This document shows positions 18,016-27,950 of a DNA stretch of 64,000 bases, in pieces. This DNA comes from Leptospira terpstrae serovar Hualin str. LT 11-33 = ATCC 700639 (GTDB lineage: Bacteria > Spirochaetota > Leptospiria > Leptospirales > Leptospiraceae). The position numbers and the translations under genes are program-made. The DNA is taken from the NCBI RefSeq assembly GCF_000332495.1, contig NZ_AOGW02000016.1, forward strand, positions 130,353 through 194,352, written 5' to 3'. How positions within the stretch are numbered: position 1 is the first letter of the stretch; every line of letters starts with the position of its first letter. A model generated the notes under the pieces. The model saw only the letters and a program-made list of their open reading frames with translations, was not told where the DNA came from and did not search any database.

Positions 18016-18863
18016 ACTTTACCACCGAGAGTAACCAAACGACTGATTTGTGATTTTAAGCTTTCTCTTTCGCTTTCAATATTCCAAAGCCCCAAACGAA
18101 GAATGAGGGCAGGCAATCTCCAAGCGGCAATTTCGGAATCAGTAATTCCACTGAGATGTTTATAGGCTTTGAGATAACCCTTTAAAATAAACTTTCGAAT
18201 GAAGGTATAGAAAATGATTTTTAGTTTGGGAGTTCCCGGCCAAAGTTCGGCATCTGTGAAAAGAAGAAAAGTAAAAGCAACATCAGCCGCAGAATTTCCT
18301 TTTGCCGCAGTCATCCAGTCGATGATGATCTCCTCATTCCCCTGTACGATTACGTTTTCTGGATGGAAGTCCAAATGAAGAATGGAATTTCCATTCGGCA
18401 AACCTTGAATGTAAGATTTTGCTTTTGCTTTTTCTTCCGAATTCAAAAAGGAAAGAGGTTCTGATTTCAAACAAGATTCTAAAATAACTTTTATATCTTT
18501 ATACTTATCTGATTTGATTTGATGAATCCCGTAGTGCAAACGAGCAAGTGTTCCCGCAATTCGGAAAAGTTCCAATGGATTTTTATCGGGAAGTTTTGTC
18601 AGAGAGATCCCTGTGATTCTATCAAAAATAAGTCCAAATCGATTTTCTACTTTTGCCTTTCCATAACACTTCATCTTTGAAGCACCTTTTCGATTTGCTT
18701 CAACAGTGTTCTCATACTCTAAATCAATTTCTGATTCCTTTGCATCTGGAAAAAATAATTTTAGAATTTGATTCTCTGGTAAAAGATATAAATCAGCTGA
18801 CCTTCCGATGGCGAAAGGTTTTCCTAAACTCTCTTTAGTGAATTGAATGTTTTGTTTTTCCAT
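18012..18863 (-). CDS. Aminoglycoside phosphotransferase (APH)-fold kinase
   Basis: A 283-residue small-molecule kinase. Visible motifs are GRSADLYLLPENQILKLF (nucleotide-binding sheet with the conserved Lys), the catalytic loop HLDFHPENVI (Asp in the HxDxHxxN arrangement) and the metal-binding IIDWMTAAKGNSAADVAFT. This is the APH/choline-kinase fold. The substrate is unknown; the setting between an FGGY kinase and GlpD argues for a polyol, amino-alcohol or lipid precursor rather than antibiotic resistance. It begins 16 bases after the FGGY kinase and overlaps glpD by four bases. Confidence 0.82.
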   Translation of the reverse strand: MEKQNIQFTKESLGKPFAIGRSADLYLLPENQILKLFFPDAKESEIDLEYENTVEANRKGASKMKCYGKAKVENRFGLIFDRITGISLTKLPDKNPLELFRIAGTLARLHYGIHQIKSDKYKDIKVILESCLKSEPLSFLNSEEKAKAKSYIQGLPNGNSILHLDFHPENVIVQGNEEIIIDWMTAAKGNSAADVAFTFLLFTDAELWPGTPKLKIIFYTFIRKFILKGYLKAYKHLSGITDSEIAAWRLPALILRLGLWNIESERESLKSQISRLVTLGGKV

Positions 18864-18879
18864 ACCCGATTTCCTTACT

Positions 18880-20478
18880 TTATGTATTTAAAATTGCAAA
18901 ATTGTTTTGATTGGTCTTGTAGAGATTTTTAAAAACTTTAAAATTTCTATCGTAGATTGTTTTATGATTTGGATTCGGGATCCATTTGTCTTGGATAGGA
19001 ATCATGGATTTGATATCTTCAAATTTTGGAATCATTCCAAGTCCGTATGCGACTATCGCTGCTGCACCCATCGCGCCAACGTTTTCTGGATGAACTACCC
19101 TTTCAATGGTTTTTCCTGTAATATCAGCTAACAACTGACAGATGAATCCTGACCTTGCCACTCCTCCCACAAAACGAATCGTATCCGATGTAGGGATTTT
19201 TTCATTGGAAAGTTCCAAAATCCAACGTTTATGAAAGAGGATTCCTTCTACCACGGAACGAATGAGAGTTCTTTTACCTGTTTGCAAACTAATGTTGAAG
19301 AAGATTCCTCTAGCTTTTGGGTCTTCAAAAGGACAACGGTTTCCATGCAACCAAGGTGTAAAAATCACACCTTGCGAACCAGGCTCTGTGTCCTTAATGG
19401 AATCAAACATAAACTCAAATAAACTTGCATATATGGCTTCTGGGCCATCCGTGATTTTCTTTTTTTCTAGATATAAATCAATTTCATCTAAGGCCAAATG
19501 GTCTTTGACCCATTGTAAACATTTCCCGGAAGTTTCTTGTTCTCCAAAGTAATTGTAATAACCTTCTCTCGCTCCAACGATAGAGGCGATCCTTGCTCCA
19601 ATATCCACAGTTCTTTTTTTGGTAACAGTGGAGATCCATCCAGAAGTTCCTGCATAAATATGAGTGTCCCCCTCTTTGACAGCACCAGCACCCACACCTA
19701 TGAGAGATGCATCGCCACCACCACCAAACACTGATATGTTTTCTTTTAGCCCTAAAAAATCGGCAGCTTCCTTTGTCAAACCACCTACCTTATCTGAAGA
19801 ATTGACAATCTTCGGCAAATGATCCAACCTAACGCCGAATAACTTACATAAGAGGGGACTCCAATTACCTTTTCCCTTCCTTGAGTTGTATAAAAATGTA
19901 GCAAACGCAGAATCTCTTGTCATAACTGCAACGTTAGTACAACGAGCGATGAGAAATTCTTTTACATCCAACCACCACTTCGCTTTAGAAAATATTTCTG
20001 GTTCATTTTTTTCGACCCATTTGTATTTCCAAATTGGATCTTTGACACTGGCTGCCACGGCTCCTGTGATCCAAAGAGATAACAAAAGTTTTACGGCATT
20101 GATCCCTTCTATTTTTAAACCATGGACAATCCCTTCTTTCATTTCCAAAGTGGCCCTTTGGTCCATATAACTCATGGCAGGACGAACCACTTGAAATTCG
20201 GAATCCACAAGCACTAGGCCTTGCATCTGCGAACAAAAAGAAATCCCTTGGATGGAATCTGGATTGGTTTTGGATTCATTCAAAACTTGAGATGTGGTTT
20301 TTTTTAAAGCCAACCACCAATCCTCTGGGTTTTGTTCGGCCCCTCCGTTTTCAAGAAGTTGGATGGAGTATTCCAAACTGGCTGATTGGACAAGTTCCAA
20401 AGCATCTGACATCCGGAAGAGACATGTTTTGACTCCGGTAGTTCCAATATCATAAGTCAGTATGTATCCAGATTCCAT
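18880..20478 (-). CDS. FGGY-family carbohydrate kinase (xylulokinase/glycerol kinase-like)
   Basis: A 532-residue ATP-dependent sugar or polyol kinase. The N-terminal phosphate-binding strand is ILTYDIGTTGVKTCLF; FGGY core segments include GISFCSQMQGLVLVD, VFGGGGDASLIGVGAGAVKEGDTHIYAGTSGW and the C-terminal IRFVGGVARSGFICQLLADITG with ENVGAMGAAAIVAYGLG. It is closer in feel to xylulokinase-type than GlpK, although the neighbouring GlpD would favour a glycerol-like substrate. The frame extends to 20508, but ATG 20478 gives the family start. First gene of the kinase-phosphotransferase-glpD operon, divergent from the MFS transporter. Confidence 0.86.
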   Translation of the reverse strand: MESGYILTYDIGTTGVKTCLFRMSDALELVQSASLEYSIQLLENGGAEQNPEDWWLALKKTTSQVLNESKTNPDSIQGISFCSQMQGLVLVDSEFQVVRPAMSYMDQRATLEMKEGIVHGLKIEGINAVKLLLSLWITGAVAASVKDPIWKYKWVEKNEPEIFSKAKWWLDVKEFLIARCTNVAVMTRDSAFATFLYNSRKGKGNWSPLLCKLFGVRLDHLPKIVNSSDKVGGLTKEAADFLGLKENISVFGGGGDASLIGVGAGAVKEGDTHIYAGTSGWISTVTKKRTVDIGARIASIVGAREGYYNYFGEQETSGKCLQWVKDHLALDEIDLYLEKKKITDGPEAIYASLFEFMFDSIKDTEPGSQGVIFTPWLHGNRCPFEDPKARGIFFNISLQTGKRTLIRSVVEGILFHKRWILELSNEKIPTSDTIRFVGGVARSGFICQLLADITGKTIERVVHPENVGAMGAAAIVAYGLGMIPKFEDIKSMIPIQDKWIPNPNHKTIYDRNFKVFKNLYKTNQNNFAILNT

Positions 20479-20581
20479 GGTCACTCCATTCGCTCGATTT
20501 TCGCACACTCATGGTTTGGCCCGCCCTTAGAAAAACAGCCTTCCGGGGGTTTTTCGTTTTTCTCCAGGGAAAGGAAAAAAG

Positions 20582-20596
20582 TGAGTGATGACTCAC
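20582..20596. promoter_or_regulatory. Second copy of the TetR-type operator core
   Basis: TGAGTGATGACTCAC here is identical to the core of the long palindrome at 24475-24489 beside the TetR gene. It contains the perfect dyad TGAGT-GATG-ACTCA. It lies in the 240-bp divergent region between the FGGY kinase (start 20478) and the MFS transporter (start 20719), about 120 bases from each start, where a repressor could act. Two copies of a 15-mer within 4 kb, both intergenic, suggest a shared regulon. Confidence 0.6.
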
Positions 20597-20718
20597 AAAG
20601 ATTCAGAATCATCGGCTCGGATGGCAATTCATTTTCCTTCGAGATCTCCCCTAAAGGGAATTTATTCCGAACGATTGGTTTCCATCCAAATCCATAACTT
20701 GCCAAAAAGGGAACTGAA

Positions 20719-21924
20719 ATGAGCCAAAACCCTACCAAACTCTATCCATACCGCTGGGTTGTGCTTTTCGCCTATATAGTCATCACGGCAACCATTTGTT
20801 TGCAATGGTTGACCTATGCTCCCATTGCACGAGATGCCAAAGAGTTTTATCAAGTAAGTCCTATCCAAATCGATTTACTTTCTCTCGTTTTTCTTGGCGT
20901 TTTCGTTTTCATAGCAATTCCCGCCTCTTATGTGATCGATACTTATGGAATTAAAAAAGGAGTTGGTTTTGGTGCTGTATTAACAGGCGTTTGCGGGCTA
21001 CTGAAAGGAATTTATGCAGCCGATTATACCATTGTGCTTCTTTGCCAAATAGGACTCGCAGTGGCCCAACCATTTCTTCTAAACGCAGTGACCAAAATTA
21101 GTGTTTTGTGGTTTCCCATCCAAGAAAGGGCCACCGCTGTCGCCCTCGGAACCTTAGCTCAATTCCTCGGAATCATTCTTGTGATGATCCTTACCCCTAT
21201 TTTACTCCAAAATGGAAACTCCATCCCTGATGTGATGATGATGTATGGAATTGGTTCTGTGGTCTCTGCGATTCTATTTCTTACCCTCATCAAAGAAAAA
21301 CCACCAACCTCTCCGAGTACCCATGGCGAAGACCACGAACTCACCTTTCAAGAAGGACTTCGTTTTTTATGGAAACAGAAAGATATGAGAAAAATTCTAT
21401 TTTTGTTTCTCATTGGTCTTGGGGTTTTTAATGCTGTGAGTACTTGTATTGATCAAATCTGCGAAATCAAAGGCCTGAATATCGACGAATCAGGGTTAGT
21501 TGGCGGGGTGATGTTGATTTCTGGAATCATCGGTGGAGTGATCATTCCTCCCCTCTCAGACAAATTACAAAAACGAAAGTTATTCCTGATCGTTGCCATG
21601 GCTGGATTTTTAGTGGGCCTCAGTTTATTTGTATTGTTCCAAGGATTTATATTCTTACTCGTTGGATCGATTGTGATTGGATTTTTTCTATTGGGAATTG
21701 GGGCACCGATTGGATTTCAATACTGTGCAGAGATTACTTCACCAGCACCAGAATCCACTTCGCAAGGTTTACTCCTCCTTGTGGGACAAGTCTCAGGCAT
21801 ATTCTTTATCTTAGGACTTAACTTTTTTGGAATGATTTCCTTTTTATACATCCTTCTCTTTCTATCCCTGATCAATTTGATTCTGGTATTTTGGTTAAAA
21901 GAATCTCCGTTTATGGAATCTTAG
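20719..21924 (+). CDS. MFS transporter, FLVCR/SLC49-like
   Basis: A 401-residue major facilitator with about 12 hydrophobic helices and a central cytoplasmic loop near residues 190-210. The N-terminal half (YRWVVLFAYIVITATICLQWLTYAPI, then VSPIQIDLLSLVFLGVFVFIAIPASYVIDTYGIKKG) and VLWFPIQERATAVALGTLAQFLGI resemble animal FLVCR/SLC49 transporters and bacterial relatives. Eukaryotic members move choline, ethanolamine or haem; the substrate here is unknown. The upstream region carries a copy of the TetR operator core (20582-20596), which links it to the regulator at 23712. Confidence 0.85.
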   Translation: MSQNPTKLYPYRWVVLFAYIVITATICLQWLTYAPIARDAKEFYQVSPIQIDLLSLVFLGVFVFIAIPASYVIDTYGIKKGVGFGAVLTGVCGLLKGIYAADYTIVLLCQIGLAVAQPFLLNAVTKISVLWFPIQERATAVALGTLAQFLGIILVMILTPILLQNGNSIPDVMMMYGIGSVVSAILFLTLIKEKPPTSPSTHGEDHELTFQEGLRFLWKQKDMRKILFLFLIGLGVFNAVSTCIDQICEIKGLNIDESGLVGGVMLISGIIGGVIIPPLSDKLQKRKLFLIVAMAGFLVGLSLFVLFQGFIFLLVGSIVIGFFLLGIGAPIGFQYCAEITSPAPESTSQGLLLLVGQVSGIFFILGLNFFGMISFLYILLFLSLINLILVFWLKESPFMES

Positions 21925-21938
21925 GCTAAGGTATAAGG

Positions 21939-21980
21939 AATCAAGCGGTGAAGGGGAAACGAAGTTCGCCTCGTTTGATT
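21939..21980. terminator. Possible bidirectional terminator stem
   Basis: AATCAAGCG (21939-21947) can pair with CGTTTGATT (21972-21980) with one mismatch around a long loop, in the 95-bp convergent gap between the MFS gene and the small membrane protein gene. Weak evidence: no good T-run, and the loop is long. Confidence 0.25.
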
Positions 21981-22019
21981 CGGAAAATGAAGTGGTAGTG
22001 ATTCAGCAATTTTGATAGA

Positions 22020-22418
22020 TTAAATCACTAAAAAAGAAGTTATGGAATTGTATCTAGACAGATGTTTTGCAGTTAGAAATACGAAACAACCAAAAGGAAT
22101 CTGAATATATAAACCCATGAGAATGTTTTGATTTCCGGAAGATAACCCGTAAGATAAATTGATCAGTATATCCAGGATCATAATGATAACAGCTAGAAAA
22201 ACAGCGAATTTGTAAGAAAAGAAAAACAAAAAAATGACTAGAGGATCGAGAATCAGTAGTGAAGTCCAAAAGGCATTCCATAAGAACGGTGCAAAAGTAT
22301 AACCAAAAAAACCTAACTTCACCATATCCATCGCATGGGAAATGGTTCCAATACCAAATCCAATCATATAGATTGTTATGAGTAATTGATTTTTTTTATT
22401 CCAATAATAGTTTGGCAT
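22020..22418 (-). CDS. Hypothetical membrane protein, 132 aa
   Basis: A small integral membrane protein with four predicted hydrophobic helices: LLITIYMIGFGIGTI, FWTSLLILDPLVIFLFFF, FAVFLAVIIMILDILINLS and LYIQIPFGCFVFLTA. There is a charged N-terminus (NYYWNKKNQ) and no recognised family motif. It starts 15 bases after the stop of the DUF7000-like gene on the same strand, so the two may be co-transcribed. Function unknown. Confidence 0.7.
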   Translation of the reverse strand: MPNYYWNKKNQLLITIYMIGFGIGTISHAMDMVKLGFFGYTFAPFLWNAFWTSLLILDPLVIFLFFFSYKFAVFLAVIIMILDILINLSYGLSSGNQNILMGLYIQIPFGCFVFLTAKHLSRYNSITSFLVI

Positions 22419-22433
22419 GTTTTGCGAAAATTC

Positions 22434-22928
22434 TTATTTCAACTTACTCACTTTGATCTCTTGTATAATTTCTGCAGTCACTTGCACCAAACTCGCTTCA
22501 ATTTGTTTGGAAAGTAAATCCAGATCATTAAAATTAGGTTTTTCAATGAGGACAGCTTCCAGAATGGAATACTGTGGTTTGGTGGTTCTATTTTTGTTCC
22601 ACTTTGTATTTTTAAAATACTCCCAATACCTTTCCTGAATGGGTATGGTCTGTCCCAAAAGCCAAACTTCAAATTGCATTTTCGGATGGTTTAAGACAAG
22701 GCCCATTTTTAATTTTCTATCTTTTAAGAATTTGTTCGAGTAATAGAAATAGGTATAGTCCATATATCCCTGAAACAAACTTCCAAAAGCGTAACTTTTG
22801 GAAAGGTTCTTGGATAGAGTTGTACCAAGTTTAGTTACATATTTCACAAGGCCGGCATAGGCTTCTTGGATTTCCCCGATTTGGAGCTGCTTTTTGTATG
22901 AATTTACACAATCATTAAATTGTTTCAT
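22434..22928 (-). CDS. DUF7000-like hypothetical protein
   Basis: A soluble protein of about 164 residues, starting at MKQFNDCVNSYKKQL. The pattern of a short helical N-terminus (QIGEIQEAYAGLVKYVTKL), then FGSLFQGYMDYTYFYY and FEVWLLGQTIPIQERYWEYFK, is that of the DUF7000 family as I recall it; the family has no known function. The frame extends to 22961, but the ATG at 22928 gives the better N-terminus. It precedes a four-helix membrane protein in a probable two-gene unit. Confidence 0.7.
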   Translation of the reverse strand: MKQFNDCVNSYKKQLQIGEIQEAYAGLVKYVTKLGTTLSKNLSKSYAFGSLFQGYMDYTYFYYSNKFLKDRKLKMGLVLNHPKMQFEVWLLGQTIPIQERYWEYFKNTKWNKNRTTKPQYSILEAVLIEKPNFNDLDLLSKQIEASLVQVTAEIIQEIKVSKLK

Positions 22929-23000
22929 TAATTTGTCTTTTTTCCTAACCACCTGGCACAAGTTATAGTATCTTACAAAATAGAACCGAACTTTCCATTG

Positions 23001-23657
23001 TTATCCGAAATGGTTCTCATAGATCAAAACAGTTTCAATTTCTATAAAATTTCGAACAAAAGCAATATTTTCTTTCTGGAAAAAAGGAACGTGCCTATCA
23101 TCATGAGCAATCCCTAAAAAATGAAATCCAAACTGGCTCGCCGATTCATAATCTGCAGGTGAATCACCTATATAGACAATTTCATTCTTATCGATATTTT
23201 CTATATTTAATAATGAAAAAATTGGCTCAAAGACCTTTGGATTGGGTTTATGAACCTCTGTGTGTTCTGAGCCCTGAATTTGCAGAAACAATTTTGTATT
23301 GATTTGTAGTTCATTCAACTCGCGAAGAACAACCTTCTCACTTGATGAAGTTACAATTCCAAATTTAAAGGAGTCTTGATATTTACTGATAAAGTCAAAA
23401 GCATTTGAATGGGGAACATTCCAATCTTTCTTTGAATATTCTATATAAAGACTCCAAAGGGAATCGATATCCTTAGAAAATCTCCCAAACAGTTTGAGTA
23501 AAAATGCTTCCGCAGGAAGTCCCCAGGCCTCATCAATTTCTGTTTCTGTGATCTTGGAGTTAAAAATCTCTTTCGATAGTTTATAGATCGTGGTGTAACG
23601 AGTCTTTCGTGTTTGGACCAAAGTGTCATCGTAATCAAATATTATTGCTTTGATCAT
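23001..23657 (-). CDS. HAD family hydrolase
   Basis: A 218-residue haloacid-dehalogenase-superfamily phosphatase. Motif I is IIFDYDDTLVQT (nucleophile and acid/base Asp), motif II is FGIVTSSSEK, motif III is the Lys in HKPNPKVFEPIF, and motif IV is YIGDSPADYESASQFG. It has a helical C1-type cap between motifs I and II, as in phosphoglycolate phosphatase/beta-phosphoglucomutase-like enzymes. The substrate is not predictable. ATG 23657 is preferred over an upstream in-frame start at 23705. It lies downstream of the TetR gene in the same orientation. Confidence 0.87.
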   Translation of the reverse strand: MIKAIIFDYDDTLVQTRKTRYTTIYKLSKEIFNSKITETEIDEAWGLPAEAFLLKLFGRFSKDIDSLWSLYIEYSKKDWNVPHSNAFDFISKYQDSFKFGIVTSSSEKVVLRELNELQINTKLFLQIQGSEHTEVHKPNPKVFEPIFSLLNIENIDKNEIVYIGDSPADYESASQFGFHFLGIAHDDRHVPFFQKENIAFVRNFIEIETVLIYENHFG

Positions 23658-23711
23658 ATTATCAAAATATTCCCTATTGTACCACTTTAGCGCAAGTCTA
23701 CCCAATTCTCC

Positions 23712-24362
23712 CTATCCACCGAGTGCTCTGCGGATCACCTTCATTACACCAGCTACAACTTCTTCATCTCTTTCAAACACATCTTCCCCAAGATAGATCT
23801 TCATTCGTTCTTTATAATATACAGTGGAATAAGAAAACTGTAAGGTCATAAAGATACTATCGAGTAAAAAAGCAGACAAGTTGCTATCCACTTCGGAGGA
23901 AATGTTACCTTCACTTTTTGCAAGACTTATCATCTCAATATAACATTTTGCAGACAAAGATTCAAGTTCTCCCGAAAGACGAGTGATGAGCTCATAGTTA
24001 CTTTCTGTAGTCATCTCATTATAGAGGCGAATGATGTCTTGGTTGATGCGAGAATGGGTTTGGATGATGCGTATGATCTTTTCTATTTTTCCAAACAAAT
24101 CCAAATCCATGGAAAGAACTGATTCCAAAGTTTTTTCTAACTGCGTGATTCCATGATCCACTACGGTTAAGAAAAAATCTTCCTTGGTTTCAAAGTATTT
24201 ATAGAGAGAACCAACACTAATCCCTGCTTTTTGAGCAATGGTATTGGTATTGGCACTTGTAAATCCGCGGTTGGCGAATTCTGAAATGGCTATGGTTAAA
24301 ATCCGGTTCCTCTTTTCTTCAGAAATCCGCTCAAAACTATCATTAAAATGCTTGGTTACCAT
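23712..24362 (-). CDS. TetR/AcrR family transcriptional regulator
   Basis: A 216-residue regulator with the N-terminal TetR helix-turn-helix (RNRILTIAISEFANRGFTSANTNTIAQKAGISVGSLYKYFETKEDFF, roughly residues 15-60) and a helical ligand-binding C-terminal region. It is divergent from the GSA-aminomutase-like gene. A perfect 15-bp-arm palindrome sits 105 bases upstream of its ATG and directly in front of the neighbour's start, so autoregulation plus control of the aminotransferase-like gene is likely. A second copy of the operator core occurs near the MFS transporter. Confidence 0.92.
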   Translation of the reverse strand: MVTKHFNDSFERISEEKRNRILTIAISEFANRGFTSANTNTIAQKAGISVGSLYKYFETKEDFFLTVVDHGITQLEKTLESVLSMDLDLFGKIEKIIRIIQTHSRINQDIIRLYNEMTTESNYELITRLSGELESLSAKCYIEMISLAKSEGNISSEVDSNLSAFLLDSIFMTLQFSYSTVYYKERMKIYLGEDVFERDEEVVAGVMKVIRRALGG

Positions 24363-24466
24363 ACTCCGTCCCCGTCCAATAAACTAGATAAGGCTAAAAT
24401 TTCTCCAGGAAATTTATCTAAATTTCTAAAGAATCAGCCAATCTCGAACTATTTTATAAATTCCTT

Positions 24467-24500
24467 CTTGACAATGAGTGATGACTCACTCATTGTCAAG
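24467..24500. promoter_or_regulatory. Palindromic operator between tetR and the aminotransferase gene, containing TTGACA
   Basis: CTTGACAATGAGTGA (24467-24481) and TCACTCATTGTCAAG (24486-24500) are perfect 15-bp inverted repeats around TGAC. The -35 hexamer consensus TTGACA lies in the arm on each strand, so a bound dimer would cover promoters in both directions. The position 29 bases before the aminotransferase ATG and 105 bases before the tetR ATG, and the TGAGTGA/TCACTCA half-sites, fit a TetR-family operator. Confidence 0.78.
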
Positions 24501-24528
24501 AAAAAAGACCCGGAAGAGGAAAGATTAT

Positions 24529-25998
24529 ATGGCCCAAGGCTTTTCCATGAACGAATACCCCAATGTAGACCAAATCTACAAAGACCTAAGGAAATTAATT
24601 TCCCTTCCTATCCGCTCCATCCGCAAAGACGCGATGGAGGACATCATCCATAATTACTTCGATAAAAAATGCAGTAAATCCAAAGCGATGATCACCAAAG
24701 CTTCGGAATACATTCCAGGCGGAGTCCAACACAATCTTTCATTCAACCATCCCTTCCCTCTTGTTTTTACAAAAGCATCCGGTGCTTATTTATATGATTT
24801 GGATGGAAACAAATACATCGATTTTTTACAAGCGGGCGGGCCAACTGTACTTGGAAGTAATCCTACTTCAGTTCGTAAAAAAGTCATTGAACTATTAGAT
24901 ACAACAGGACCTGTCACTGGTCTCTTTCATGAATACGAATATAAGTTAGCTGAGAAGATTGTAGAGTTAGTTCCTTCAGTAGAAATGTTTCGGATGTTAG
25001 GTTCTGGAACCGAAGCTTGTATGGCATCCATTCGAGTGGCAAGGCTTGCGACAAAGAAAAAAAACATCGTAAAGATGGGTGGTGCCTATCACGGTTGGAG
25101 TGACCAATTGGCATATGGGCTACGAATACCAGGAACAAGACACTTCGAAGCCAACGGAGTTCCTAAATCCATTTTCAAATACACACAAGAATTTTATCCG
25201 AACGATTTGCACTCTTTGGAATCCGTACTCAAACGAAATCGATTTCGTGGTGGAACAGCAGCCGTTCTCATTGAACCAGTAGGCCCAGAAAGTGGAACAA
25301 GACCACTAGACTTCGACTTCAACAAGGGAGTGAGAGAACTTTGCAACAAGTATGGTGCCCTTCTTATCTTTGATGAAGTGGTGACCGCTTTCCGTATTGG
25401 TCTCAGTGGGGCCCAAGGATACTTTGGTGTGGATCCTGACCTAACTATTTTTGGTAAGGTGGTTGCCGGTGGATATCCATCCGCAGGAGGCCTTGGTGGT
25501 AAAAAAGAATTTATGAAATATGTTTCTGCAGGACTTCAAACCGGCACCAAAAAGGCGTTAATCGGGGGAACGATGGCAGCAAACCCACTCAGTTCCGCTG
25601 CAGGTTACTTTACCCTTTGTGAAATGGAAAAAACAGGGGCTCTTGAAAAATCAGGAAGGGCTGGTGACCGCCTAACAAAAGGATTGCAAAAACTAATCAA
25701 AAAGTATGATCTTCCTTTTGTTGCTTTCAACCAAGGTTCCATTTGCCACTTGGAGACAGTAGGGACTATGTTACTCGATATCAATATCAAGAAATTCTGG
25801 ACCATCAAAAAAACCATCGCGGAAGCCCATAAAAGAAAACACGCCATGGAAGAGATGGGAGCCGCCTATATGTCAGAAGGTCTTGTGACTCTTGCAGGTA
25901 GCAGGCTTTATACAAGTGCTTCCGATACAGATGCCGTGATTGATGATGCCCTAAAAAGGTTTGAACGAGTGTTTCAAAAAGTGGAAGGTGTGGCTTAA
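24529..25998 (+). CDS. Class III aminotransferase, glutamate-1-semialdehyde 2,1-aminomutase-like
   Basis: A PLP enzyme of 489 residues. The GSA-aminomutase-type core begins around residue 55 (YIPGGVQHNLSFNHPFPLVFTKASGAYLYDLDGNKYIDF) after an N-terminal helical extension. Key segments are LGSGTEACMASIRVARLAT, GGAYHGWSD, LIFDEVVTAFR and the PLP-lysine region LTIFGKVVAGGYPSAG. It may not be the haem-pathway HemL because of the extra N-terminal domain and its TetR-controlled setting; a beta-amino-acid or specialised transaminase is an alternative. ATG 24529 has a GAAGAGGAAAG ribosome binding site. Confidence 0.87.
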   Translation: MAQGFSMNEYPNVDQIYKDLRKLISLPIRSIRKDAMEDIIHNYFDKKCSKSKAMITKASEYIPGGVQHNLSFNHPFPLVFTKASGAYLYDLDGNKYIDFLQAGGPTVLGSNPTSVRKKVIELLDTTGPVTGLFHEYEYKLAEKIVELVPSVEMFRMLGSGTEACMASIRVARLATKKKNIVKMGGAYHGWSDQLAYGLRIPGTRHFEANGVPKSIFKYTQEFYPNDLHSLESVLKRNRFRGGTAAVLIEPVGPESGTRPLDFDFNKGVRELCNKYGALLIFDEVVTAFRIGLSGAQGYFGVDPDLTIFGKVVAGGYPSAGGLGGKKEFMKYVSAGLQTGTKKALIGGTMAANPLSSAAGYFTLCEMEKTGALEKSGRAGDRLTKGLQKLIKKYDLPFVAFNQGSICHLETVGTMLLDINIKKFWTIKKTIAEAHKRKHAMEEMGAAYMSEGLVTLAGSRLYTSASDTDAVIDDALKRFERVFQKVEGVA

Positions 25999-26248
25999 GT
26001 AGAAAACCAATCAAAACGGTAATCTTTCCCTAGGTTTACTGTTACTGATTTCTATAGGAATCTAAATTCTAAATCTCACCCTTTTCCCGCCAAACAAGGC
26101 TGTGGATTGGGTGGGTTTTTCCTATCGGATCCTCCGATTCCTTAAATCCAATCGGAATCCCCCTTAATTTCATTCTCTCGTCGAAAAGTACTTGTACATT
26201 TCAGGAGAATCATGGCATTATGTCTCAAATCACGACGAGGCCCGTACT

Positions 26249-27949
<1,701 letters not shown>

Positions 27950-27950
27950 A

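Noticed and set aside
18012..18863. APH-fold gene as an antibiotic resistance determinant
   Set aside because: It is embedded in a metabolic operon with ATGA overlap and has no mobile-element context; the fold is widely used for metabolic kinases.
24475..24489. CRISPR or dispersed repeat explanation for the TGAGTGATGACTCAC duplicates
   Set aside because: Only two copies, both palindromic and in divergent promoter regions, one beside a TetR gene; an operator is the simpler reading.
26120..26165. Short dyads (ATCGGA/TCCGAT, GATTCC/GGAATC) upstream of fliF as a riboswitch or operator
   Set aside because: Arms of only six bases with variable loops, no conserved riboswitch core; expected by chance in such sequence.
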